A stretch of 64,000 nucleotides of DNA from Ancylostoma caninum (GCA_037903475.1 JBAJFG010000029.1:1757501-1821500); one strand, 5' to 3'; positions 47,489 to 64,000 are shown, counted from the stretch's first letter. The notes: a model not told the origin generated them from the letters alone. Numbers and translations: made by a program.

Positions 47489-50400
47489 TCACGCCTTGCT
47501 GGCCCATTGACTTTTCTGTGACATTGAATCGGAACTTCGTTGCTTGTAGAGATAGTAAGCAGCGCCACCGGTGCAGAACAGACCGAGGTAGTTGAGGAAA
47601 CCCGGCGAGACATCGTAGAAGAGGTACATGGACAGGAAATAGGCGATGAAGATCTGGGAATCGATGATCAGAGGAACGAATTAAGGCAGCAAAGAACAGC
47701 AGACCTGGAAAGCAGCCCGGACGTTCGATAGGATCTGAGTGGTGAGCGCGCCGTTCTGTTCGATACAGGCAAAGGTTGCGTATTGGAAGAAGATGCTGGA
47801 CACCAGTAGGACTGCGAATGAGGCGCCAAAGAGCGGGTGAGCCGAGGTCATCATGTACATGAAGGCGTCACGGATCTCATCCTGGAATTTTATACTGGTT
47901 ACCACTTTCGAATGATTTTTCCAATAAAAAATATTTTTCATGCTTGAAAATACATGAAAGCGCTTCTATCCAGAAATGATCAGGTAATAAGATGTAAGGA
48001 AAAGCTTCTAGTTATCCGGAAAATGTAACTCCTCTCCAACTCTGACTTTGTTTTTATACCAGATTTGCTCACTGATACATAGACCTGCGCAATGAGGTCA
48101 GGGGCCGCATGCACCATTGAGATTACCCATGGTAAAGGTTCTAGCACAACAGAAATTTACCCACTATCAACACAGGCGTCAACACGTTTACCCTGGGTAA
48201 CCTCAGTGAAGCATCCTAACCAGGTTCGATCAAGTAAAATAATTGTGTGCGGCGTCAATCATTACTGCAAGCATGAAAACATAACCGCGCCGCACGACCT
48301 ACGCGTCGCGGCAGGACTGCTGAGCACTGCGGTTGTCCAGCTTTATTGGAATGGGCGCTCTTATACAGAGCAGTGTTGGTGTATTAGGAATAATCATACA
48401 TACAGAAATTTGCCAAGAGAACTATAGGGGGAAGCTGGCAATCCAAGTAGTGCTAAGTAGACAGTCGCACCGTCATGCAGGTCTGCCGCGCCGCGTACGT
48501 AATGCGGCGCGGATTTGTTTTCGGTAATGACAGCTGACGTCCCTCTGTAGATTTTAATCATTCTAATGCTTATCTTGACGTTGTGGCTATATATGACGCT
48601 GCCAACTAATTTGTCCGCGTAAAAATGCAAGTTTGGAATGAATGGCTACAATTCGGACCGTTCGGGGTATGGCACAGTGAAAATGAAGTAGTGGCATAAC
48701 TGGAAGCGTTCGGATTCTGCCATTCATTCTCTACTTTGCATTTTTACGAGGACAAATTAGTTGGCAGCGTCATATATATTCCTCTCAGCAAGAATCCCTT
48801 AAAAATGAAATCACCACCCTCAGAAAGGAAACGCTTTCAATGTTTTTAAGGAGAGAATCTTATTAATAGTCAGCTAGAGTGTTCTACGAGTAACTTATTA
48901 TGGGATTTTAATGTTCTACAGCATTAAAATGAAGTAGGCAGTAGTGTACTATGAAAAATATTACGTAGAGGTCGAATTTGCTGCCATTTTCCAGATATTT
49001 GGAAGCTCTGGAGTGATTGCAATAACTTTTGTGGAGGCGAATTACCAGTCAAACCAAGAAAATACAATTAGCGTGAAACAGCCACGCATGTGATGATTTG
49101 TAACCTTAGAATTTCATTCCAAAGTTCAGAAGAGTACTATTATATAAGCACAAATTGAACGAAGAAGGAAGCAGGCAAGGGCTCTAGGCAGAAGGTTCGG
49201 TTGTGGGCCATGACGAGTCAAAATGGGGCGCTTCAATCTTCTCTGATTGGTCATTCTTCTGACCTTGTTCCGGCTCATTATGGCCCACAAGTAAGGATTT
49301 CTATAAGTTCAGGTTACCCAGAAACATGGAACGGTAATATTTCAACCGTGAGACTAGATCTTGCCCTCTTAGTTCTAGCTCTCACCTGTACAATGTCCGC
49401 GACCAAGTAAACGATCAGAGAGTTGAACGAGTGCATGTACAGCATCTCCATTGCCTAAAAACCCGTATTCTCTCAGAAGATTAACCAGACGGATACGAAA
49501 ATCTTAGCAGTTTGGGTAAAATGGTACTAATGAGTAGCATACCTGATAGGTATGTGAAAGGTTTTCGAACTGCATGTAAGCGGCGGCTTGTAGTACTGCA
49601 GCAACGAGTCCATAGAACAGTGAAAATTGGTCGAGCGAGAGTTCAAAATTAACTGAAAAAGAGTGAATTCATTTCCGAGAATTATAAAATTCACTGTAAA
49701 AACTAGACAAAAGCTCTGAGACATTTAGTGTAACATCAGAGAAACATTTCCAGGTAAGAGGTTTTCGCTTTTTTTGTTCTGTACTAGATTAAAACTTTCA
49801 GCACTACTGAAAAACGTGATGGTAACTATTCTCGGTTAAGGAATACCGACATCTTCCAGAAGAGCTCAACGTTTCGAAGGTGCATCACCATATGTGGGGT
49901 ACGAGTCTTCACTTACTTGCCAAGAACGAAGTGAAAGAGATCCCTGCAACACCGATCAATTGAATGTGATCCAGACGACTCTGACGGGATATGGCATTTG
50001 TTCCGAGAAGAATCGCTAGTGGAGCAAACCTAAAAAGAACGAGGTTAGCAAAGAACAAAAAGGAAAAAAAGAAAAAAGAAAGAAAGAAAATTGAAGTATG
50101 GAGGAGACATCAAAAACAAAACACATAATTAGTTACCTCTTAACAGATTCAAAACCAGGCAGACCGATTCCTTCAAAAGCGACCAGTGTCAACCATTGGG
50201 CCACGCAGTAGAGGATGGATGGAAGGAAGCAGTGTCGGCCTTTCTCGAAACTGTACGGCGATAGCTTCACAATTCCTAGCACCCTGAAATCAGTTTGATT
50301 AAAAGGGGTGTAGCCAGACGAAGTACGTATATATTCACGCCTTATGATTTAGGTTGAAATTATTTAAAGAAAAGGCATGGCACAACTGTGAATTTGAACG

Positions 50401-52266
50401 CCAAATAAGGAAAATCTCGCAGTACACATGTTACCATTCAAAGCGCAACTTGTATCACTGCGAGGTCACCCGTACAGAACCTGTTCGCAACCCTGATGAC
50501 ATCAAAAATAGCCCAGAAAGTAAGCGAAAAGAGGAGGAAATGTCCATGTACATTGTTAACATTTTTGCAAAATGCATATATTCTCAGTACCCCAAAGACA
50601 AGTTGTCGGCCCAGCTTTGCCCAAAAACAAATTGCAAACAAGCTTCTAACTAGTAAATTGTTGTCGACAAGTTTGACGTCATCATGCCACCCAAAACCTG
50701 TGAAAAACGGGTTAGGAACGAGTTCACACGGTCGACCACCTGTCGGCAAGGAAGAGGAAAAACAAGTTGTCGACAAGCTTTCGGAAAAGCAAGTTTTATA
50801 TACGATTAGATACTTACTCGCCAAATGCTTGTCAACAAGTTGTTTTTAGGGTTCTGAGTTGCAACAATATACAATACTGCCCCTAATCTTTGCAAAAAAA
50901 AAGACGCGCGGGACGCATTAATCGGTCGCAAAGCATCTCCCTTTCGTAATTTCCATAAAAGTAAGGATACCCGAATTTTCCTGGAAAGATTGATTCCCTC
51001 AATTACAACGGAATAAACGGTTCTTGGATTTTTTTAGAAATGTTCTCCATACTGGTCAAAAACATCATCGCGAATTTGAGCAAACCTCCATATTCCTGAT
51101 CGCCCTAATCCAGGATGATGAGAACACTATATTTTTAATGGTATTTTCTGCAGCGTAAAGAGCTCGATGTTTCAAATATCATATATATGTATTCAGATTC
51201 GTCATGAAATGCACATATTTGTTTTCCTAGAAAAATTGGAATTGATTCATTTTCAAGAATGTTATGGGCTAGCGACGCTTTGCCACAGTTTAACGCGTCG
51301 CTTGCGTCCTTTTCGCGAAGATTCGGGGCAGTACCGTATGCCTTACAAATAGATTTTTTAGGTACTTGCCTCTAAACGAGGTATTCCAGACGAAGTAGTT
51401 TCAGAACCAGTCCCAAACTGCTGAGTGTTCTACAAAATGTGTTTCTCTTGAACTTCCGTGTTTTTTCTGAATCTATGGCTCCTAAGGGTGTAAAGTGCAG
51501 CTACGAATTTCTGTCTTGAATCCGTTTTCCCTTGTGTACCCCCAAAATATTCTTCGATCTTTCTTTACAACAGCTACCTTCGTTCCTCTTATACATATGC
51601 TTCTATAACTAACTAATTCTTACGTATATGCAACCCAGAAAAGCCTAAATTACGTTATGTACGGCTTCTAAATGTCATTCATCATGTGCCCACACATTTT
51701 TTCTTGCCATTCCGCTCCCATAGGTATGGCTAATAAGAAAGCCCTCATCGAAAATTTCAGTAGAAATAAGGTTAGCTCATTTTTAACAAAGTATGCAGCT
51801 ACAAAAGCCAGTTACCATTAGCACTCCCATCCGTGGCAGCCTGGCTTACCTCAAAAATTCCACTATAAATAACGTGGTCGCCATCTGAAGCATAAGAATG
51901 ACGACGGGGTAATCGAAGAAGAATCGCGTGACGACGACCTTCCCAACAAGAGAGCAGAACAGCGTCGAGCCGACATAGAGAATCGAGCTGAGAAAATGTA
52001 ATTGAGTAAGTATTCATTAAAAAAATCTAGAAAAGAACAAAGGGAGGTTGAAAACGCTACCTACGAACCGCCGGCGTCAGCAAGAAGCGCATAGCGGAAT
52101 GGGGGATCAGACGGTCAGATCTGCCCCACTTCAAGTAGATCCTTGTCGAGATAGGGAGGCGCGCAAGAAAACGTCGGGCACCAAATGGCTCCTCGTAGCG
52201 CCTGCTGGTGAGCGGAAGTGTTGAAGATTTTGAATTTCTTACCGAAGAGTGAGAAGGCAGTGTCAT
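47489..52266 (-). CDS. SLC35-family nucleotide-sugar transporter (SLC35D-like)
   Basis: Eight exons join in phase on the minus strand to 374 residues: 52266-52061, 51987-51850, 50283-50137, 50029-49917, 49652-49543, 49454-49386, 47881-47705 and 47653-47489. A polar, Arg/Ser-rich N-terminus of about 68 residues precedes about ten hydrophobic spans typical of the drug/metabolite-transporter fold. SSILYVGSTLF...KVVVTRFFFDYP, FESVKRFAPLAILLGT and IEQNGALTTQILSNVR...YLGLFCTGGAAYYLY follow the order of SLC35D proteins (NKALLT..FP, FTVLRRFSIL, SALTTTIVG). The short C-tail ends KQRSSDSMSQKSQWASKA, with a KxK-type ER-retrieval-like end. The family exchanges cytosolic nucleotide sugars for luminal nucleoside monophosphate in the ER or Golgi; the substrate cannot be read from sequence. 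The ATG at 52266 is the first in frame. Intron 6 holds two repeat elements. Confidence 0.85.
48106..48215. repeat. Foldback of the TTACCC-GGTAAACGTG family, copy 3
   Basis: TTGAGATTACCCATGGTAAA is mirrored by ACACGTTTACCCTGGGTAAC. Located in intron 6 of the SLC35-like gene. Confidence 0.8.
48589..48779. mobile_element. MITE with TATATGACGCTGCC ends
   Basis: TATATGACGCTGCCAACTAA plus TTTGTCC-CGTAAAAATGCAA on the left is mirrored by its complement on the right, with arms of about 43 bp. TA-rich flanks suggest a TA target site. In intron 6 of the SLC35-like gene. Confidence 0.85.
50570..50860. repeat. CAAGTTGTCGACAAGCT repeat, relative of the 46190 element
   Basis: Several CAAGTTGTCG and CAAGCTT motifs in both orientations, with GGCAAGGAAGAGGAAAAACA matching the arm of the 46190-47306 element in inverse. 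In intron 2 of the SLC35-like gene. Confidence 0.65.
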
Positions 52267-57035
<4,769 letters not shown>

Positions 57036-57560
57036 CGATAACCTGAATACTTGTCCAGATGTAAGTTTTAAAACCTAATATTTGAATAGGTTTATTTCAA
57101 AAATATATGCATATATTAAACTTTACCTAATGAACACAATTCAGTAGGTTTCCTTCACCTTATTGATCAGTGCAGTATGAAACCTACTTTTGTTTAGTTT
57201 TCGTATAAGGTTCATGCACGAAACAAAAACTGAACAGACCACGAACTTTCAATATATTATAACTTCAGAATTTACTCTGTTTGTGGCTTGTGGCTTTTAG
57301 CAGAGGTGGAGCTAAGGAGCTGCTCCGTCTCTGGCTGCGAAGGAAGAAGGGGCTGTAAAATTTACTATTGTGATTGCTGTCATTTGTGAAAAACTGTGAT
57401 TGAGATGTCCACCCAAAAGCAGCGCGAACTTATTGCCCAACCCAGTATGTACTTGCACCTTGAATCACTTAACCTGACGGTTGGGAAGAAAAGGGAGGGA
57501 GTCTCTACTGTTCCTAAGTGCAGCCTATGTACATATTATTTATTTATTTATTTATCTAAT
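57036..57560. repeat. 525-bp direct repeat, left copy (RTE flank)
   Basis: Identical base for base, by line comparison, to 59816-60340, with a constant offset of 2780. The two copies exactly bracket the RTE element. Confidence 0.95.
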
Positions 57561-59815
57561 CTTCTTCTCTTCTTCTTCTTCTCCTCAGCGTCTGTCCCGC
57601 GCATTCGCGGGGTCCGCTATTTTGGTTCTCCTTCGCCATAGATCGCGATCCTGAGCGTCATCCTTGGTGACTCCAACTTCTTTCATATCCTTGCCTACGG
57701 CGTCCTTCCATCGTTTTTTCGGTGCGCCTCTGGGACGCTTGCCGGTAACTTCCATTTCCAGAGCCTGCCGGGTAGGGTGTTGCAGTGATCTTCTCATGAC
57801 ATGACCAAACCATCGCAACCGCTGTGCACGCATTTTTAGCTGTATGGGCGCCGTCTGCATCATTGTTCTGATGTCTTCACGTTACGCACCTTATCATATC
57901 GCGTAAGTCCACACGCCCATCTGAGCATTCGCATCTCGGCCGTGTTCAACATTCGTTCGTGGGTCTTCGACAGCGGCCAACACTCACCGCCGTACATCAT
58001 TGCCGGCCTCACAACAGTGCGGTAGATCTTCCCTTTCCACACCCTCGAGCACCTTCGATCGCAGAGGATTCCGGTTGATTCCCTCCACTTCAACCACGCG
58101 CAGGCAATCCGTCCTCTAACTGCCGCATCCACCGTTCCATCAGCACTCAAGACGCTACCCAAATACTGGAATTCCTTGGCCTGTGTAAAAGCAATACCGT
58201 TTGCGTCTGAAACGACGTCTTCTTCCTGTGTACTGCTCATGACCTCGGTTTTCTTCAAATTCAACCTCAGACCGGCGTCTGCAAGTGCTGATTGCCACTT
58301 CTGGATCTTGAGCTGAAGTTCTGCTCTCGAATCTGCAATTAGAGCAACATCGTCCGCATAGAGCAGTGTGTATGGCGGACCTTCCAGGAGATGCTTTACC
58401 ACTGTGTCAAGTGTCATAATAAAGAGGAACGGGCTCAATGCTGAACCTTGGTGCACCCCCACTGTTATATCGAACTTTGATGTTGTGCCATGTGAAGTGC
58501 GCACCCTTGCCGTCGATCCATCATACATGACTTGGACTGCCCTCACCATGTATTCCGGGATGCCTCGTTCTCTCATCACCTCCCAAAGCACTGCACGCGG
58601 CAACCTGTCATATGCTTTCTCCAGGTCCAGAAATGCGATATGGCATGGTTTGTTTTTTTCGCGGTACTTTTCCATCACTTGACGGGCGATAAAGATGGCG
58701 TCAACTGTCGATCGCTCTGGGACGAATCCAAATTGATCCTGTGCAATTTCCACCATGTCTCTCAGCCTCACATCCAGAAGACGTTCGTAGATCTTCATCG
58801 TATGAGCGATGAGCTTGATACCTCTATAGTTCGCACAGTCCATCACATCACCTTTCCTTTTGAAGATCGGCACTATGATGCTGTCCCTCCACGCTTCTGG
58901 AATTTTTGCTGACCTAGTGATGTTATTGAAAAACTTGGTCAGCCACTGAAGGCCTGGTTCGCCGAGTGACCTCCATGCTTCCACTGGGATGCCGTCTGGA
59001 CCTGAAGCTTTGCCAACCTTTATTTTCTTGATGGCCTTTCTCACCTCCTCAATTGTCCAAGGCTGCGTCGGTCCAGCTACTGGTTCCGCGGGAATCTTTT
59101 CCTTTCTTGGGAACTCCTTGTTCAAGAGCTGTGCAAAATAGGCTCTCCAACGCTCCTTGACTGCCACAGGATCTCTCAAGACTTCCCCAGCTTCGCTCTT
59201 AACAGCTCTGATCTCAGTCACATCTAGGGATGCTCTGTGACGCGCTTTCGCTAGCCGGAATACGTGCTTTTCAGCCTGTGGGCTCTCCAGCTTATCGTAG
59301 AGGTCGTCCATCGCAGCGTTTTTTGCCCGAGCTACTGCAGCCTTCGCCTCCTTCTTTCTCAATTTGTACTCCATCAGTGCCGAGAGCGATTTGGTCTTCT
59401 GCCAGGCTTTGTAAGCATCCTTCTTGGCCTTAACAATCTTCTGCAGATCTTCATTCCAGAACCAAGTTGCCTTATCTCCTCTCCTTCCACCTCTAGTTTC
59501 GCCTAATGTATCCCTTGCGCACGTCAGGATAGTATTTGCTGCGCTGGCCCATACAGAGTCTATGGAACCGCAGGGATCCGGCAAACCGACAGCTAGAATC
59601 TTCTCACGCAATGTCTTCTGCGTTCCATCTGCCAACTTCCACCACCGGATGCGTGGCTCTACTCTAGCTTTAGTTTGCTTAGGCAAGGTCATGCATACAT
59701 CCGCTAGCAATGGTCGATGCTGTCCTGCAATTTCTTCTCCCGGGATAGCCTTCACATTCTTGATCGTTTTCAGAGAGTGCCTTCTCACAAGGATGTGGTC
59801 GATTTCTATTTCTAT
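57561..59815 (-). mobile_element. 5'-truncated RTE-type non-LTR retrotransposon
   Basis: The minus-strand frame from 59814 to about 57870 encodes the last part of an APE endonuclease (IEIDHILVRR, then the GQHRPL histidine) followed by a complete reverse transcriptase with RGIKLIAHTMKIYERLL, HIAFLDLEKAYDRL, VGVHQGSALSPFLF and LLYADDVALIADS. The C-terminal part (RLRWFGHVMRR, RPRGAPKKRW) continues in another frame from 57863 to 57585, so one small frameshift near 57870 separates them. The 3' tail is GAA-rich. The first roughly 350 codons of a usual RTE protein are absent. The copy cannot move by itself. RTE enzymes copy their RNA at a nicked target and are abundant in strongylid worms. Confidence 0.92.
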
Positions 59816-60340
59816 CGATAACCTGAATACTTGTCCAGATGTAAGTTTTAAAACCTAATATTTGAATAGGTTTATTTCAAAAATATATGCATATATTAAA
59901 CTTTACCTAATGAACACAATTCAGTAGGTTTCCTTCACCTTATTGATCAGTGCAGTATGAAACCTACTTTTGTTTAGTTTTCGTATAAGGTTCATGCACG
60001 AAACAAAAACTGAACAGACCACGAACTTTCAATATATTATAACTTCAGAATTTACTCTGTTTGTGGCTTGTGGCTTTTAGCAGAGGTGGAGCTAAGGAGC
60101 TGCTCCGTCTCTGGCTGCGAAGGAAGAAGGGGCTGTAAAATTTACTATTGTGATTGCTGTCATTTGTGAAAAACTGTGATTGAGATGTCCACCCAAAAGC
60201 AGCGCGAACTTATTGCCCAACCCAGTATGTACTTGCACCTTGAATCACTTAACCTGACGGTTGGGAAGAAAAGGGAGGGAGTCTCTACTGTTCCTAAGTG
60301 CAGCCTATGTACATATTATTTATTTATTTATTTATCTAAT
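59816..60340. repeat. 525-bp direct repeat, right copy (RTE flank)
   Basis: Second copy of 57036-57560, no differences seen. It starts exactly at the 5'-truncation point of the RTE element. Confidence 0.95.
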
Positions 60341-62108
60341 ACACCGAGTAAAGGTGCCCCACAATATAACAGTTAGTGCGTACTCGCAGATAGGTATACT
60401 GTAAGTGTACGCCATATGTATGTGGGTAAAAACCAACATAGCTGGTTAACATTCAAAATATGTGCATTCTTACTCCACCTAATGGCACTAAAGAGCGGGA
60501 ATTTCATAGAAAAAAACAAGACCCCCCGTTGTACACAAGCCACCATGAGATGACCAAACTAGCACTACTTCCAGTTGGCATTTGCTTTATTAGTTTTAAT
60601 TAATTTTTTTAAATTTTCTTTCCTGCTTTTTCGTTCTGCTTTAGCTCTCTTAGTTCACAACACTGCATCAAATTCGTAGCCGTTTGTGAAATCATTACTT
60701 CTATTGCCCGAGGTTCGTGAAGCAGTTTCGATTCTGAGTTCGCCTTTGTCTTGAGTACTACGGAAAACGATGCTGAATAATACGTGAATCTCCAGCAACA
60801 TACCCTAAATTGTTCTGTGTACGCAGAACCCCTGGGGAACAACGTAATTGAAGCCTGTCTGCCAAGGAAATTGCGATCTTATTCATTGTTCTCCGCTCTA
60901 ATTGAGTAAGAAGGATGATCTCTGATTAAGCACTGCTGACAGTCACCACTTACGCGTTGCTGATCTTTTAGATCTTTCCTGAGTTTTACTGTATCTGTCG
61001 CCTTTCTTTTTATATCTTCTCTCTTCTTTTCCTCTCCTCATTCATACTTTTCTACTTGATGTGCTTGTATCTAGCATATCAATTGTGACCTACTAATGAA
61101 TAAATAGGTGAAATAAATAAATATTCCTACTTTGTATCGTTCTGGTGCATTCCTGGAGTAGGAACTTTTGAAAATATATGGAGATTCTTATAACATCCAG
61201 GATGCAGTACGCAAGGCAGCAGTTTTTCAAAGAAGAAAAAAAGATTCTATGCTTTTCTTTTTTTCCTCGGGATCCATCTTCTTTATTGGCACATTAACCA
61301 GGCCTTTTCACTTTTTGGAAAAGAGATTTACAGGAAAAGTTCTATACCTAGGTTGAAAATTCTGTACTAAAAGCGCCTTCATTCTCATTCATCTACGTGG
61401 GATTGCTACTTATCTAAGAAAACTACGAAGCGATTGGTCTTCGAGGACTGAATCCGTTTTAGACGTTCATTTTAACACAAACATGCATGGATAGTTGCAG
61501 ATTCACGATGTTAGAGGTTACTCCCAATAATTTGGTACCCCTTATTTACAAAAAAAAGTCAAGCCTTTTGTCATTTCGTGCACTTGAAAATGCACTGTGC
61601 TTCTAGTTGTGCAAATATATTGAGAAATTCCTTGCAGACTCCGTTTTTGCAGTACTTGTTCAGTAAATTTTGCTATAAATTTTGCTACTGAACTATCTCG
61701 AAGCCGTTGCAATACAGTGAGCTGCTCTTTAAATTGTGCATTGGCTGTCCATATAATTGTTCGTACACCGCGATTGTTTTTCTATAAATTGCATTTTGAA
61801 ATTCTCCAAACTCTATGAGGTGTTATCAGTCTGAAGTCTTGCACAGAAATGTATTTCAAACTACTTATCGTACACATTTATCTCTCCTGCTTATCAGCAA
61901 ATTTTGATAATTCAGCAGGAAGCATGGTTGTATTTCTTGTGTTTACGATTAGACTGTCTTGGAATTTCTACAAAATGCATTTTGTTTGGCTTTCAATCAG
62001 CAAAATACTGATTAAATACTGATTAAAGGCCGAAGACCAACAGGGTTTTCTCTAATTTTTCCCATTTCCGAGTTGCACATGTTACAGACACTTTTTCGCT
62101 TTTACAGG
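60341..62108. other. AT-rich spacer without gene signal
   Basis: Short open frames only, none with recognised similarity. Confidence 0.5.
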
Positions 62109-62480
62109 AGAGGTGCAAGAGGTTCGGCTCGCAGATCGGAATGAAATTTATCTGGCTTAAATCTTTGTTTGAGAGGGTGCTACAATATATATTTCATTAC
62201 TGGCCGCGGGGTCAAAAAATAGGAATGTCACTACATCACTACATACGTTCGCTGCACATCGTCAGCGATGGAGTGGTCGAGTGGAGAACTTAGTGGACTG
62301 TTAGGCAGAGGGTCGAGGGTTCGAAGCCTGCCATGGGTGTCCGTTTTGCATTCTTGTTTTTGTTTTTGTTCATTGGAGTCGAGGGCAGTATTGAAATACA
62401 TGGTGTAGCACCTACTCAAACAAAGATTCAAGCCAGATAGGTTTCATTCCGATCTGCGAGCCTGGCCTCTTGCACCTCCC
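62109..62480. mobile_element. Foldback element enclosing a tRNA-like (SINE-type) sequence
   Basis: Left arm GAGGTGCAAGAGGTTCGGCT...GAGGGTGCTACA and right arm TGTAGCACCTACTC...GGCCTCTTGCACCTC are inverted over about 70 bp. Inside, about 62268-62335, TGGTCGAGTGG (A box, one mismatch) and GGTTCGAAGCC (B box) are spaced as in a Pol III internal promoter. No acceptor stem can be closed, so this is not a functional tRNA gene. Confidence 0.6.
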
Positions 62481-63101
62481 TTGTTATCTTTGAATCCCAT
62501 GTACAGTAGGAAATAAAGTCTCTTGTAGAAATACGGCCATAAAGCAGTGGCGGAGCAGAATGGTTCGCTGAGTTTTCGAAATTACTCCACAAATGAATAA
62601 AATGTTTGTACTAGTTTATTTTTGATCCTGTTTTTATCATTGCTTCTTAGATAATAATCACCCACCACTTTTTCGTACACTTCTCCTCGCGCTCACTTTC
62701 CGCATCACTGCCATAGACGTAAATTTGTAGTTGTCTGCAAATGTTGTCATCTTACAGATCCTGGTTTCTGGTCCTTTTCCTTGCTAGAAGAAAATTCGGA
62801 AAGAAAGCTATCGATTGCGAAAAATCTATCACAACATTTTGCTTCTAGGTATTCTTTGTAAATAGTTATGCATATAGCTATGAAGTTAGCTAAAATTGGC
62901 GTCTCTAAACATTATCTTAGGAAACTGATGAATTAAATTCCGTGAAAAAAGTATAGCTGGCCAATATGTACTGTATCTCACAGTAAAATTTTCGTAGATT
63001 TGGGCAGTGCATTCCTTAACGTGGATAATCTATTTGATGCTTTGATATTCTTACTCCACATATAGCCGTAAAATAAAAGTCTTATATGTCAGCAGTTTTT
63101 A

Positions 63102-63299
63102 CAGGAAGCTCCAAATGTCCGCAGTCAAGAGGGCGTGGCCACGGCGCGGCTCCTTGATCAGACACAGGCGCTCTCTATGCTGCCTCTGGCTTCTCTGACT
63201 CTGCGGCCAACCAGTGACAGCATGCCGAGCGCCTGTGTCTCTGTCTAAACCCGCGTCGTGGTCACGTTCCTCTTGACTGCGGACATTTGGAGCTTCCTG
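63102..63299. mobile_element. 198-bp foldback MITE, Tc1/mariner-like, copy 2
   Basis: Same CAGGAAGCTCCAAATG ends, same length and nearly the same sequence as 1083-1280, and the same orientation. TA on both sides. Confidence 0.9.
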
Positions 63300-63340
63300 T
63301 ATATATCTTACTGTAATCTATGGTTCATGATCGCATCCAG

Positions 63341-63516
63341 GTGTTGTTATGAGAAGCGAACCTGTTCTGGAGTGGTTTTCAGGCTTCAATTGTGTATTCA
63401 TTGATGACCACTCGTAAGTGAACTGTCAGTTGTTCCAAGATCTCGTGTTACCCTTTCTTCTTTCTTCCAGGAATGTCCTTCTGTTTTCCTTCCAAGAACG
63501 TCCTTTTGTTGTTTAA
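63341..63516 (+). CDS. Possible last two exons of an unknown gene
   Basis: An acceptor at 63340 opens VVMRSEPVLEWFSGFN...DDH to a donor at 63413 (CTC|GTAAGT). An acceptor at 63470 continues in phase (SNVLLFSFQERPFVV) to a stop at 63516. Splice sites and phase agree, but I find no upstream exon and recognise no family, so this may be chance. Confidence 0.2.
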
Positions 63517-64000
63517 GAGCCACGGTCATAGCTGTGAATAATTGCAGTCTGAACCGTTTTGGCATATGACCGCTTGAAGAAAAGTAATGTACGCTCGATC
63601 CTTGGTCTTCTCAGGAGGAGGATGGTAAAAGTTGTTTTCAGGCACAGTTGCCCATGAATTTCATATTTTAATTTATTTTTGTTCCGGATATTCCTCTGGT
63701 TTTTTCCCAAATGACTAGCTTATCACAGTTAGTCGAGCGCCTGAGTATCTGACATAGTCACCCTTCCAGGTTTCGGTTCATCTCCTCTTTTTTGAATAGA
63801 ACATTTGTGGATAATTTAAGCGCCTACTGGTTTGCTCAGTTATGGGTTATTTACTTGAATGGAACTCATAATGTTTATAGGTTCCCTAACCATTTCATTT
63901 TCTTAAAATCTTCCCCTCAGAACTTGCAACGCTGCATAATCAATATACAGCAGTGCACTCCTTGGCCATCCATGTAAGTAAGAGACAAGCTATTCCTGCA

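Noticed and set aside
57396..57641. Duplicated 60-80 codon frame starting MIEMSTQKQ
   Set aside because: Present only because it lies in the 525-bp flank repeat; no splice or homology support.
58368..59858. Plus-strand open frames of 67-144 codons
   Set aside because: Antisense shadows of the RTE reverse-transcriptase frame.

Overview
This is a window from a multicellular eukaryote, and almost certainly a parasitic strongylid (hookworm-like, clade V) nematode. The genes consist of many short exons joined by introns with TTTCAG-type acceptors. Likely spliced-leader acceptors lie 3-14 nt before three start codons. The conserved genes match animal families, and a synaptojanin/UNC-26 orthologue is present. 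Introns and spacers are full of short inverted-repeat transposons and RTE/CR1-type retrotransposon pieces. The species call is inference; the gene models were built by hand from splice sites, reading phase and remembered family sequences.

Layout: (1) about 390-4352 (+) is a KLHDC10-type kelch protein, a Cullin-2 substrate receptor, whose first exon is unresolved. (2) 4859-10058 (+) is a 15-exon JAZF1-type three-zinc-finger protein. (3) 10636-24625 (+) is CPSF3/CPSF73, the pre-mRNA 3'-end endonuclease, with 19 exons and a complete active site. Its 6.9-kb third intron contains a diverged tandem repeat, a 1.56-kb Tc1-like foldback, smaller MITEs and, on the opposite strand, a two-exon gene for a secreted repeat protein ending in a degenerate Kunitz domain (16302-15503). 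Its last long intron carries a CR1-like LINE relic. (4) 24626-31804 is a gene-poor 7-kb spacer. (5) 31805-43286 (+) is synaptojanin (unc-26) with Sac1, 5-phosphatase, RRM-like and short proline-rich parts, and a likely 18-nt microexon.

(6) 45105-45841 (+) is a compact three-exon gene for a very Arg/Ser-rich protein with an AT-hook, probably a sperm-type nuclear basic protein. (7) 46190-47306 is a repeat array bounded by inverted arms. (8) 52266-47489 (-) is an eight-exon SLC35-family nucleotide-sugar transporter. (9) 54785-55282 is a perfect (TG)249 tract. (10) 57561-59815 is a 5'-truncated RTE-type retrotransposon flanked by two identical 525-bp direct repeats. (11) The rest to 64000 is mostly repeat-derived, including a tRNA-like SINE/foldback and a second copy of the MITE seen near position 1083.

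The conserved genes are housekeeping or neuronal: 3'-end processing, protein turnover, chromatin, synaptic phosphoinositide turnover and sugar-nucleotide transport. Genes 1-3 run head to tail, and spacing between the first two is compatible with an operon. The least ordinary items are the nested antisense Kunitz/repeat gene, the AT-hook arginine-rich protein, the RTE insertion with its very long duplication, and the foldback/array elements. No clearly new multi-gene system was found.
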